From positions 38,177,501 to 38,241,500 of the forward strand of contig OX485805.1 in assembly GCA_950295325.1 (NCBI GenBank): a stretch of 64,000 nucleotides of DNA, read 5' to 3'. Below are positions 47,529 through 58,628 of the stretch, piece after piece (the first letter of the stretch is position 1; every line of letters starts with the position of its first letter). Under the pieces are notes generated by a model. It ran no database searches and was not told the DNA's origin. It saw only the letters and a list, made by a program, of their open reading frames with translations. The translations under genes were made by a program, and so were the position numbers. Origin of the DNA: Polytrichum commune. Taxonomy: Eukaryota > Streptophyta > Polytrichopsida > Polytrichales > Polytrichaceae.

Positions 47529-49080
47529 CATAGCCATCATGCCTACTCATGGTTGCTCTCCCCCTACAGTCTCTTCTTGACCAAGGAACCAATGTTTGCA
47601 ACTTCACTCACCTTGGAGCATTCTCCTGATTATAATTAGCCATGCTCGTTGTGGTCACCAGCTTGTTGACCATCTCGAACCAGATTTAAGACCTTGAAAA
47701 TCCCGTATCAATTCATTGATGCCAGCAGTTCGCATATCTGTTGGTGCAGAAATTGTGCCTGCATATTACTACATCAATACTAAATTGTCAAGACCTTGGC
47801 AGTTTGTGCTATCAATTTTTCAACTCAGCTTTGTGCTCTGGTAAATTCTTGCCTTATGTAGCTCAGGAATATAGACATGAGTAGGTAGCTACATGGTAGC
47901 ACATGTTCAATACCAGCGAAGGGGTACTTTAAAAAGACCAAATGCCACATATTACAGCTTATTGTGATAAAACACATTAGTTATTCACATTCACCAAGAG
48001 TGTGCTACAGATATACAATTCTAATAGTATTTGCTGTCAAAGAAGAAAACGTGGCAGACTAGACTTGTAGTGAATTTGTTGTGCATGAACAGAGATCCTC
48101 ATGTTGAGATTCAGCCTAGAAGTTCAGGAGTAGTGGAACTACAAGAACTTAAAGAAGTCTGGTATAATTCGTTACTTGCAAAAAAGGCCACTTTCGACAG
48201 ACAGAGTGATCCAACATTTAGAGCCATGCATTGAGACAAACAACTGCCACAAATTGAGATATTCATTTACACAAAAATTGAGATTACTGAGTTTGAAAGG
48301 AAATAACCTTGTATCACCTGAAACGATGTCACTCTGTCAAGACACATCAACCAGAAATGCTATAGGTGCTTATCTATTATGCTACACCTACACAGTACCA
48401 CTGAGGGACATATTCTTGATTTAGTAGTCCAAAACTGATCACCCTATCAACCGAGATCATATAGAAAGGTAGGGCACCCACCAGGCACCAGTATCACTGT
48501 AATATAGCAACAGCCTCACAATAGGAAAAATGGCAAGACCAGTAAGAATCATTACAGCTGGATAGAAATTCCACCACATTCTTTATAGAAAATCAAGAAT
48601 TTTTTCTTGTGGTGATACAACAGTAGTGATTTCTGTTGTTACATAACCAATGATTTCTGCAAAAAATCTGAGCCTACATTTACTAAGAATAATTTCAATA
48701 GAAAAATAGGGGCTACCTTCTGAAACTACAATTTGTTCCATGATCAGATCTGTAAGGACAAGTACAGTGCAAAATTTTGATGATCACAAATCCGAGGGCG
48801 TTGATAATTGGAGGTCAACCCTAGAAGGCCTGGATCTGGTAGTTATTTGTTCTTCCTCTCTGTGATGTGTTATATTTAAGCAACTCAACTCTGTTGACGC
48901 ATATCTTTTTGGCATTTGTGGTCTGAGCCCAATAATGAATACAAGCTTTTGACCTTCGAAACTACAAATGCCCCATTAGGTTCGAATAAGAGGATATAAT
49001 CAATGATCACTCCACAAAATGACATGCACAGCTTTGAGCAATATGAGGATGTACCAACCGTCGTTCAAATCCTCTGGGGT
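47529..49080. other. Spacer between convergent DUF599 and COX15 genes
   Basis: AT-rich unique sequence, probably containing both 3' UTRs. No further gene is recognised. Confidence 0.4.
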
Positions 49081-52000
49081 TTACTTCCAGACTTTGAGCA
49101 GAGTCTTTTGCTGTTGAGAGATCTGTGCACCTAGCACTGGTCGCCGTAGAGAGTGCACAAGGCTAAGCACAATAGTGAAAAGAGTCAGGGCACCAGCTTG
49201 ATGGGCGGACCCCAAAGAGGCTGGGACATACATCAGCAGAGTTGAAATCCCCAATGTTACCTGAAAACAATGACATCTTGCATCAATTCAGTGTTGAAGA
49301 TTGTAGACTCAAGATGCAAGATATGTCTGTAAATGTGACTTCACTGAAGCCAAAAAGAGCAAGTTTCTGGGCATGGAGGTAAGTTGAGGAAACCTGTATA
49401 GCAGCCATCCCCAAAGTGGCATTTAGCAGAATTCGAATTCGAGGATCTACTGGCAAGTTGCGAGTGGCAACCCACATCCCAGTTATGCTCAATAAGGTTG
49501 TTGTGGCCAAAATGCGATGGTCCAGCTGAAACAAACAACAGTTGTCATCTGAGAAAACTCCCAGGTTTATCATGATACTTAAAACATTTGACATGTTGAA
49601 ATGAAGTATATGAGCAGATACTCAGATCCCTGCAACACAATAGCATCTATGAACTTCAGAATTGTATATCCAAATACGAAGGGCAGAGCAGAATCATGGC
49701 ACAACACTGCTTTCGGGTGAGGAAATGGTTCAAACACGAGGATCGCATGGACCAGATGTGTCAAGCACTGAAAATTGTAATGTTTGTTGGAAAATGGAAG
49801 TAGAACCTGCACAGTTGCTGTGTTCTCAAAGAAATTGCGGAAAAAAGGCTTCATGTCCATCAAGCCTTCCGGTAACCAATCATCTCCCATCTTCGGAAAA
49901 GTGTTGTATGCATGCCCCTGTGCAGGTCAAAATTTCTCCCATTAAGAGGTGCAATAACTTGGAGTGCTTAAATAGGATTAACAAAATGGAGGATAAGGTG
50001 CGGATAAGAGTAGTACACAATAAACAATGATGGCTTATAGGTACTTCCAGTGTATATTAGCACAATTGTCATTGCAACATTGAGGTTCTAGTTATGCATG
50101 GCTATCATTGAACTCCAGAAACATAACAGCAGGCAGTCTTTCAACTGTATCTAAAGACACAAAAATCATGAATATACTAAATCTGCAACATCGCAATCAA
50201 GTAAAAAGAAACTTACTGCATCATTTCCGGCTACAAAAGCTCCAGAGACAGCAGTTATACCCACAAGAGCAGCCACTGGTATTGCAAAGCGCCGTACTGC
50301 CATGGAGGCCCTGCTGGCACCTCCAGGATATGGAGATACAACAGAGAGGGCTGTCCAAAAGAGGCCTGAATAAATGACAAAGGCTGATGTCAGGTGGGTA
50401 GCAAGCCTGTATGGGCTAACTCTTGGCTGCATATACTCTGTTTCTGGTTCCTGCATACAAATCTTTGACTTAGAGCAGGAAAAATACTAGTTATGTTCAC
50501 AATACTGTATAAGTTAGCTTCACAAGGTAGCACACTTGACGTAATCATCTCCATTTTCAGCATCTGGCTCAAAACTTAATTGGCGAGATTTAATGTGTAG
50601 TCAGGATGCAATTCCCAACACACCTAAGAGATTCCAGTGGTCATCCACCTACAGCAAGATTTTGCCAAGAGCCTTACTACTGTTCAATAAAGCACTAAAA
50701 ATACTGCAGAGTTTAATAAATTGGTTGACATGAATGACTACACGCCTCATACCTCCAGACCACTTTGTACCATCCACCAGCCTACAAGACCCTGAGCAGC
50801 TCCCATTGTCATCAGAGTACATAGTCGTAACCCTAAGCTCTTGGTGATGTAACCTCTGAGAACAAAGTAGGCAAAAGGTCCAGCAAAAACAATGCCCAAG
50901 GCTCGGCCCCACATCCGATGAGCATACTCCATCCAGTATATGAATTTAAATTGATCAAGGCTCATCCCCTTGTTCACCCTACATCACAAAAGTTTTGTGA
51001 GGATTCTCAATAGCGCAGCAAAAAGGTTTCACACAATTAAGTCATCTATCCTGATTATCCTTAAATAACCATCCTAAGGTGCCCTTGCTAACTCTCCAAA
51101 GATGACACCAAAGAGAACAAGGGTGACCATCCAGGATCACCTCCAAGGCACTCCTTCAAGACAAGGGCAGCAAGTTGAGAGGATCGGTTCTTCTCTCTCT
51201 ACAATAATCCACAAAAACTCAAAAGACTTGATAATTTTTATTTTTTTAAATGCAACTCTATAATCATTCAGGACTGTCCAGCTTCTTCACACCTGAACTC
51301 TAACTATCGGCTTGCTTAGACTGTCCCCAGACTTGACAGAATTTAGGTATTCATACACGCACTGGATTAAATGCATATGAGAGCAGTTTCTCTAGATTGT
51401 CGACATCAACGAAGGTGGTAACACTTACAGAAGAGGCCTTGCCACTCAACTACTTTTGTATGCTTTTTAGTGCGCTGGCTTCCCAGGAACAGATACACTT
51501 GCGGCAGTAACTACTACTAACTTGACTCACCGTTTGTACTCAGGTGACGACTGATACTTCAAGAACTCCATCTGCCATTGCTCCTCTGTTAATGGAGGAA
51601 GGCCTCCAGCAAATTTCCAGTCAGTCATGGACAGTCCTGATCGAGTGAGGCGAGTGACGCCCCCTAGTACAACCATGCTGAACACCCATCCAGTGCACCC
51701 AAAGAGCCATATTCCTACTCTCCTTTGATTGACAGCACCTCCTTTCACAAGGGGAATCACCTCCTTTGCTGTTCCAGCTGCCACTGATACTGTTGACATC
51801 CGGCAGCTCCGACTAACAGTATGAGCCTGGAGCGCAATCAATAGTCAGGAGAGAGACATACGCAGAGGAGGAGGTAATCTCAATTCACGACCTTCGCAAA
51901 CTTCTTCACATTCATGCTTTTAAACCTAAAGTAGGTGCTGAACGACGAAGGCCATTAACTGCATACAAGATTCACTGACTTGAACTTAGAGGAAGATATT

Positions 52001-52968
52001 TGAGAAACTGTGTTTCCAAAATCGATTAAATTCAAATCTCCATATTCCAGATTTGTGTTGCTACAGAACCCTAAACCCTGAAACTTTCAGCTGGAGAAAA
52101 ACCTCCATAGTTGGTAAGATAAAGAGGGATCTGTAGCTTGGAACTGGTGAGATAATCTGATTCCACTAGGAAAAGGCATTGAGATTTGAGAGGAGATCAA
52201 GAACTTTGGAACGGAACCAACCATGAATTTCCAGTCCTCAAGTTGCCTCTTCTAGACAAGAAATTAGTTAGAGGAAATAAAAGTTGGCGGGATCCATTAG
52301 CTGACCGGTATGTGGAGGACCATTATTTTGTAAGTTGTGAATGTAAAAACCGAACTCTCTATAGGATTTCGGATCATCCAAGACTTCTAACCTGTTTCAA
52401 GAAACCAGCTAACATGCGGGGTCTACGCACAGCTCCAGCTAGCTCCGCCTCCACAATCTGCACAAGTGAAGAAGAAGAAAATCGTGAGAAATGCTGTGTT
52501 GAATGAAGAATAAAGAACTGCAAACGTCCTCACATTCTTTCCATCTTGCTCTTCCTTGAAGAGCAAGAATTGCACGAAATACAAGAATTGGAAGGATGCC
52601 AACGACGATACACACCAACGTCGACAAGAAGAACAGTGCAATCCATGCCAACGACAAAAAATGATATTATAGCAATAATTCTTGCCCTGTCAGGCACAAG
52701 CTCCTTGACAATTGCACCAAAAAAATTTCGTGGAGCAAAAAAAGAACAGATCCGCAGAGATATATACCTTGGGAAACAGAGAGGCAGAGGAGAAAGAGCG
52801 AGCACCCGCCCCTCCTCCCAGAGCTCGCCAGAGAGGCTCCTGACATCCCCGAGATTGAGACGAAAAGCCTTCGAGAACTTCAATTCCCTTGGCAACAAAT
52901 TTCGCATGCGCGGCGTGGTGGCGACCAAGGGCGGCCAGAGCGCGAGCGAGCACCCTGCTGCCGTGCAT
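49081..52968 (-). CDS. COX15: Heme A synthase COX15, mitochondrial
   Basis: Eight minus-strand exons: 52968-52768, 52457-52392, 51826-51531, 50978-50753, 50450-50217, 49917-49807, 49525-49394, 49260-49081 (TAA). Phases are all compatible; 1446 nt, 481 aa. The N-terminus is Arg/Ala/Ser-rich with few acids, as in mitochondrial presequences. The core has the COX15/CtaA features GGVTRLTRSGLSM, FIYWMEYAHRMWGR, PRVSPYRLATHLTSA and NDA..AYNTFPKMG. The four histidines expected to bind heme are at about 208 (EYAHR), 282 (ATHL), 381 (LDHR) and 442 (SAHQAG). COX15 oxidises the C8 methyl of heme O to the formyl of heme A for cytochrome c oxidase, in the inner membrane. The Arabidopsis protein is about 440 aa, so the extra length is in the presequence. 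Confidence 0.95.
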
Positions 52969-53259
52969 GGTGCCCTACTCACCCCTGCCACTATTACTCA
53001 CACTACCAGAGCTCAAAACTCTCCAACTCCAACAGAGCACCACAGATTGCACCTCTCCTCATCACATTTCACATCAGGGAATCCGCCATTTCCTTCCTCC
53101 CATCGAATGCCACAAATTTTTAGGACCAGAATCCCAACACGGAGACGTCAAAACCCATTATCGATCGGTCGCGAATTGCGGGCATTACTTCGGCGAACAA
53201 GGAATTTTGCAAGGAGCGACGTCGACCAAACCCTAGAAAACCCTAATGCGACGTAGCAA

Positions 53260-53748
53260 GCGCTCCATCACCACCTCTGTATGTGCATGTCGCGGCCCTA
53301 TTCACACTAGACACTCTAACCCGGGTGTCATTATATGACACGTGGCATATTCCCATTGAAGCAAACCTTGGGATCTCACGAGGAAACCATGTTTTGCCAT
53401 TCGAAGTGTTGAGCTAGAAAGTGAGGTATCTTGCTTTTGGCATGAGGACCTGGATTCTTCAACAAGGAATTCCCCATGCTAAGCTTCCACATTCCTTAAG
53501 TAACATAAACAGTTGTAAGGCTTGAGGCCTTAGGGTGAGTTTCCATGTAGGTCGCTTGCCCACTAGATTCTACAAAATAGTGGTTTAGAGGTGTTCTCCT
53601 GTAGATCACAAGCCACCAACCAACCACATTCTGCTGGCCTATCAAAACGTGGAGGGATATGGACAAGGGCTGCTAGATTTTCATGTGCTCACTAAGGCAT
53701 TTCTCAACTTACAAGTGTTGATCATTGAAGGATTGAAGACCGGTTTCA
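53260..53748. other. COX15 upstream spacer
   Basis: AT-rich beyond the GC-rich first exon; a CACGTGGCA G-box-like site lies at 53339-53347. No gene is seen. Confidence 0.35.
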
Positions 53749-54240
53749 GGGGCACTTCACACTATGGCTGAAGGTCGAGAGGCCGTCGATTTCCACCTAT
53801 CAAATTGCAAGAAACCAAGAGTTCGGCCTCTTGACCATTCACACCATGGCCAAAGTCCAAAGGTTGTCACAATTTTAAATGATTTCTTTTTGAAGAAGGC
53901 GACGGACTATCGAAGGAAGTTTAGTTCGGACGGGAATGGAAACCCAAACTATGGTCGAGAGGCCGTCAGTTTTTTCTCATTAAAAAATCAATCATTGACA
54001 AGATCTTGACCGTTAGATTGGAGGGGTTATTTCGAGCAAGGAATAAAGCGGGATGCTCCTTTGGGTTTGGACTTTGGGCTTGGCCTTTGGAGGCTTCACA
54101 CTATGCCCAGCCAAAGGCTCCACTTATTATATTTTATTGGCTATATATTTTCAGCCCATTTCTTTGGACTCTCAACAAAGTTTGGCCACTCAATCCCACG
54201 GCCTCTCGACTTGGACAGCCATAGTGTGAAGAAGCGGCCC
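53749..54240. mobile_element. MITE family C, TIR GGGGCACTTCACACTATGGC
   Basis: The left end GGGGCACTTCACACTATGGC and inverted right end GGGCCGCTTCTTCACACTAT align with a 3-base gap and continue through CGAGAGGCCGT. The right flank is TTA. Internal subrepeats repeat the terminal 'actatgg.cgagaggccgt' word near 53944. The TIR is related to that of family B. Confidence 0.7.
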
Positions 54241-56141
54241 TTAGGAGGAGAAGAGGTTCTAATCTAAAGGAGGAGGTTAGTACGTGGGCCCAGATTTGAG
54301 AAGATGAGAGTATCCACTTGGCACATACGAAACCCTACCCCATCATATTCCACCTACATTTGGGCTAGTTTGTCTTCATTCCTACTATAATCTTGTGAGC
54401 GAGTGGCCTACATGGAAACTCACGCTTAATATTGTGGGCACTTCTAGCTCCACAAACAAGTTTGCCCATTGGATCAATTGGGCATTTGCCTCATCCAGTT
54501 AGCAATCGTGAGTCTCACATATTGCAATTTGAAAATCCAAATTTGAGGTGGAGTGTAAAAGTTAAATGAAGTTAAAGTGGTTTTATTTTTTTCTCTCACA
54601 ATGGCTAGCTTTGAACTTGGAGTGCTTAATATATTATGTGCACATAGTACTAGATAACAATCCCCTTATGTTGGGGGGGGGGGGGATCTTCATAAGTGAG
54701 TAACCACGTACAACCTAACATGAGTGTAAGAAGGGTATTATTTGAGGCATTAGCGTACATAGTATATATATGTATTAATTTTCTCTAGTATGTACATTCA
54801 AAATGGCAATTAACTTTTACAATAAAGGTAGATGTACAAAAGGGGGCCCTAAGTCTTAGAGAATTTTTTAAGAATAGGGTGCGAGCATAGTAGAGTGGAC
54901 ATCTCTTGATCCTTGCACATGTTTAAGTGAAAGTGATTCAAAAAAATATACTAAATTTTAGTTTTGTGAAAAAAATCATAATTATTTAAAAAAAATATTG
55001 ATCTACAAAGCCAAAGAATTTATGTTGAAACAATTACAAAAAAATCTACCTATCTAAAAAGTCAGTGCAAGTGGTGTTCTTGAACAAGTAATTATTAAAA
55101 ATATGTTTAAAATGATAAAATTACATTAAATTTACAATTTTCTTTTAAAATATTTTATTTTGACCTCAAGTGTATAATGAGTTCAAGGAATAAAAAAAAT
55201 TGTTCAAAATAACAAAGGTTGTTAACAATATGTCCAAAACTAGATCTAGCCATTTGCTTTTGAGTAGTACTTTTAGTGATAAGTTTTGAAATTCTCATCT
55301 TGATAGTCTATATTTGAGTACCTAACACAATAACAGAGGGCATCACTAAAAAAATGCAGTGTAAACAACACTTTGCACTACTTTTAGGCATTTGACCCAC
55401 AAAAAATATGATTTTAGTATACTGGAGCATTTTTTTATGTATACTTGAGCATGCTTGCTCCCACACCAATACAATCATCTCCTCTTAAATTTTTTGTCAA
55501 TGTCTATTACTTGCGGATCTAGAACTTGTTGTCAAATTTCTTATAATTTTTGTAGCACTTTGATTTGCTCTAAATAAAATAAGTTCAAGGTGTGTACTTA
55601 CGCTTTGCAAATCGGCTCCACCTTCATATGCTTTGTATTTTTCATTGATGTTGTCATCGCTTTCTTCTTCTTCTTCTTTCTTTCTTTTGCATGTAGAATT
55701 TTTTTGCGATATCATTGACTACATCTACATCAAAGTCAATTTCTTTCTCCTATTTTTTGAGTCCATTTCACAAATATCTGCACTCCTCTGTGTTTATGCT
55801 AAAACAACATATTTGTGTACTATTTGTGGGATTTTTTTTCTCATGCTACTTGCTCGCTCTCAAACTCTCCTTGTTGTAATATACAATATTTTTTTATCAT
55901 TTTCATCTTCTACCATTCAATTGATAACTACTCTCATGATATTTTTCGTCTCGCAATTGTGATGCTAAAATCTAAGCATTATACAACCCACAATATATCA
56001 CGCTCACATAAAGTTTAATGCATACTTCTACATATAAGTATTGAATTTTATCTACATTTTGGTATATTAAGTTAATTAAAATACTTATTTCAAATCATTT
56101 TGACAACGTAGAATTTGCTTGTTATTTTGTGATCTACACCC
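54241..56141. other. AT-rich intergenic stretch, no recognised gene
   Basis: Very AT-rich from about 54880 to 56100 with a 13-base G run at 54673-54685. The Phe-rich frame near 55633-55962 is low-complexity TTC/TTT sequence, not a recognisable protein. Confidence 0.5.
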
Positions 56142-56248
56142 TGTCGTGTAAACTAAGATCGTTAAACACAACAGATCGAGTGTCGGCGTCAACATCAATT
56201 AGCAAAATAAAATAGCAAACTAAAATGCTAAACAACCACCTCTTCAAG
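56141..56248. repeat. 108-bp direct repeat, copy 1
   Basis: Identical by eye to 56684-56791, starting ctgtcgtgtaaactaagatc and ending cacctcttcaag on the + strand. The two copies are 543 bp apart, in direct orientation. Confidence 0.9.
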
Positions 56249-56682
56249 ATGAGGGTTTCTCTCTCCAAGCTTAAGAAACTAAAATGTCTCCTTACAAAGC
56301 TTAAGAAACTCTAAAATTCACACACAAGAGTCAAGCTATCTCTCACTCCACGAAGGGAGAATCCAAGAGTGCAAGTGGTGGAGAAAGAATGCAAAGGCTT
56401 TACTCATAATCTACTACACCATAGCCATGAGAAAGCAACAACAAGCTCTCTCTCTCTCTCAAAACACACTCACAAGACTTGACTTGACAACAATGGCAAG
56501 TCAAGAGGCCTTCCTCTCCATACAACCCCAATCCTATGTGGAGTTCATCCATGGAGGGGATGAACAACTAACTAGGACTCCCAATGGAATCCGTTACTCA
56601 TCCTAACACACATGGACTCCTAGTGGAGTCCATTTACTCCTAAATTGACGTGACTTAGCCCCCGATATCACCTCACGTGACA
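56142..56682 (-). repeat. Candidate 3' LTR (541 bp, TGTC...GACA)
   Basis: Read on the minus strand, this segment starts TGTCACGTGAGG and ends TTTACACGACA, giving TGTC/GACA short inverted ends, common for Ty3/gypsy LTRs. Its last 107 bp recur at 56685-56791. An alternative is that the LTR starts at about 56781, just after a purine-rich stretch (GTGGGGGCACTTGAAGAGG, 56800-56782), and ends at the same place, about 640 bp. The 5' LTR needed to decide lies outside. Confidence 0.45.
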
Positions 56683-56683
56683 G

Positions 56684-56791
56684 CTGTCGTGTAAACTAAG
56701 ATCGTTAAACACAACAGATCGAGTGTCGGCGTCAACATCAATTAGCAAAATAAAATAGCAAACTAAAATGCTAAACAACCACCTCTTCAAG
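56684..56791. repeat. 108-bp direct repeat, copy 2
   Basis: Exact second copy of 56141-56248, sitting between the candidate LTR and the polypurine-like stretch at 56782-56806. Confidence 0.9.
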
Positions 56792-57116
56792 TGCCCCCAC
56801 TAGCAGATAAGGAGCCCCTCCAATCGGCTAGGAACAAACACACTCATCGGTAGAGTTGTTGAACATGATGAAGTTGTTGCTACATCTATACATATTCAAT
56901 TGGGTAGTGGTAATCTAGGGAATTAAACTCATGATTGAGAAAGTAATCCAAGAACTATAGGCTGGGTGCAATTTGAGCCCCATCCTTAATCGCCTTCAAC
57001 AATTTATGTTGAATTCTTGGATAACTCTTTCAATGTGATTTTCAATCCCATAAAATTTCCAACCAACTAAATAACAACTTCACCACTAAAACATGTGGTA
57101 AACATCCACAAAATCC

Positions 57117-57539
57117 TCAATCATGACCATTAACGGCCACGGAATGAGAGGCTTTCCGACAACGAGGACAAACCCAATTGCCAGAAGGAAGAGTCAAAAG
57201 GGGAGGTGTCAAACATGCCATGTGCCATCCACGTTGACATTGGTCGCATAATAACATTGTTGCAGCTCCTATCTTCTCTCCACAAACATAACAAGGCAGA
57301 CCCTGTGGTACAACCGCCAACTCGGGATGCACAGAGTCGTCGATGGGAAGGTGACATGGAGCACAATTCTTTGAATGCTCACGACATTCCCGTCCATCCT
57401 TGCCTTCAAGCAATAATATACCACTTGGCAAAACATCTTTTACCCGCAAAATCGTGTGCCCAGCCTTGACATCCAATGTCGTAGGCGCCTCCCGTTGCAA
57501 GTAAACATAATCCCCCTTGGAAAATCTACGAACCTGAGG
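57117..57539 (-). CDS. Retrotransposon integrase C-terminal part with PHD finger
   Basis: This is the same frame as the integrase, opened again after a TGA at 57542-57540. It begins PQVRRFSKGDYVYLQ, the start of a Ty3-type integrase C-terminal beta domain, showing it continues the integrase. It then carries a PHD finger (about 57293-57153) with the full Cys4-His-Cys3 set: CYVC, CDQC, WHMAC, CPRC, in the arrangement LLCDQCQRGWHMACL. It ends at TGA 57119-57117. PHD fingers usually bind the H3 tail, methylated or not at K4. Here it takes the place that chromodomains hold in chromoviruses, so a role in choosing integration sites is inferred. Confidence 0.8.
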   Translation of the reverse strand, partial: PQVRRFSKGDYVYLQREAPTTLDVKAGHTILRVKDVLPSGILLLEGKDGRECREHSKNCAPCHLPIDDSVHPELAVVPQGLPCYVCGEKIGAATMLLCDQCQRGWHMACLTPPLLTLPSGNWVCPRCRKASHSVAVNGHD

Positions 57540-58628
57540 TCAATAAGCTCCACTGCGGATCCGAGCATACCGTAATGTATCACGATGTTGAGCAATATTT
57601 AAGTTCTCCATAGCCATAGGCATGGCCTTTTGGAAGAACGCTGCTCGGTTATGAAGACATTGAGCCCAAACATCTGGATCATCCAAGTTTACCACGGGAG
57701 CCAATTTCTCTCGCACCGAGCTAGGTAAAATTGGTTCCCGTCCATACAAGAGTTGGTAAGGACTATAGGATGCCAAAGATGCTTGCCTGCTGAAACGATA
57801 ACCCATTGCTATCCATGGTAACATCAAGTCCCAATCGCGATGGTTGTCATGAAGCAATCCATACTTCCGCAAACCGCGCTTAACTGTCTGAACAACTCGT
57901 TCAGCTAAGCCATCTGCCTCAGGGTGATCTCTAGAAGTTGTCCGATGATCAATCAAAGCCTTGGTACACAAAGCCTCGAAAGATCCAAGGAATTCTCTCC
58001 CTTGATCCGTCAACACCTCTGCAGGTGCTCCAAACCGTGCCAAAACTCGATCAAGAAATGCCATAGCCGCCAATTCTGAGGAATTTTGGGGAAGAGCCAC
58101 GAGTTCAATCCACTTACTAAAATGCTCCACCATCACAAGCACATACTTGGAACCACGTGGAGTGATAGTAAGCGGTCCGGCAAAATCCAAAGACCAACGA
58201 TATCCCAAGCCCATAATAGGTAAAGGCTGAAGTTGAGGTGACAAAGTATTAAAACTTGACCTGACCCGGTCACATACTTCACACCGAGAAACATAAGTGG
58301 CAACCTGTTGATACATACCAGTCCACCAATATTGGTTGCGCAACATAGAGTGCGTCCTTCGCACTCCAAAATGTCCAAGCTCCTCGTGCACTTGCCGTAC
58401 CAAAGAAGCTCTTTGATCTGGTCTTGGAACGATGCGCCTCGTTCCGTTCGGCCACACACGAAATAACAAGTTGTTTGCCCAACGAAACCTTGTTATCTGG
58501 TGACTAACTCTATCTCGCTCCATAGCAGATAGTCCAAGAGGAAATATTCCTTGTTGAAGTTTGTACAAGACCGTCTGGTCTTCCCACACATCACTAACAA
58601 CGAGAGATTTATCAACCTCCTCATCCTG
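57540..58628 (-). CDS. Retrotransposon integrase (zinc-binding and catalytic core)
   Basis: The frame follows a TAA at 58631-58629 and runs to TGA 57542-57540. It has the HHCC zinc site (VHEELGHFG ... CEVC) and the DDE core: Asp in WSLDFAGP, Asp in LTDQGREF, and Glu 35 residues further in DGLAERVVQ. The frame after the last core helix leads directly into the PHD-bearing segment. It inserts the element's cDNA into the host chromosome. The TGA replaces what is probably a CGA Arg codon in the junction SGAY-PQVRRF. Confidence 0.85.
   Translation of the reverse strand, partial: QDEEVDKSLVVSDVWEDQTVLYKLQQGIFPLGLSAMERDRVSHQITRFRWANNLLFRVWPNGTRRIVPRPDQRASLVRQVHEELGHFGVRRTHSMLRNQYWWTGMYQQVATYVSRCEVCDRVRSSFNTLSPQLQPLPIMGLGYRWSLDFAGPLTITPRGSKYVLVMVEHFSKWIELVALPQNSSELAAMAFLDRVLARFGAPAEVLTDQGREFLGSFEALCTKALIDHRTTSRDHPEADGLAERVVQTVKRGLRKYGLLHDNHRDWDLMLPWIAMGYRFSRQASLASYSPYQLLYGREPILPSSVREKLAPVVNLDDPDVWAQCLHNRAAFFQKAMPMAMENLNIAQHRDTLRYARIRSGAY

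Noticed and set aside
52546-53256. 236-codon plus-strand open frame over the COX15 5' end
   Set aside because: It is antisense to COX15 exon 1 and its upstream region, has no family motif, and owes its length to the GC-rich composition of the exon.
55633-55962. 109-codon Phe/Leu-rich frame that looks like a membrane protein
   Set aside because: It comes from TTC/TTT low-complexity DNA in a very AT-rich spacer.
57117-57539. Chromodomain at the integrase C-terminus
   Set aside because: No chromodomain aromatic cage motif is seen; the Cys/His pattern is that of a PHD finger.
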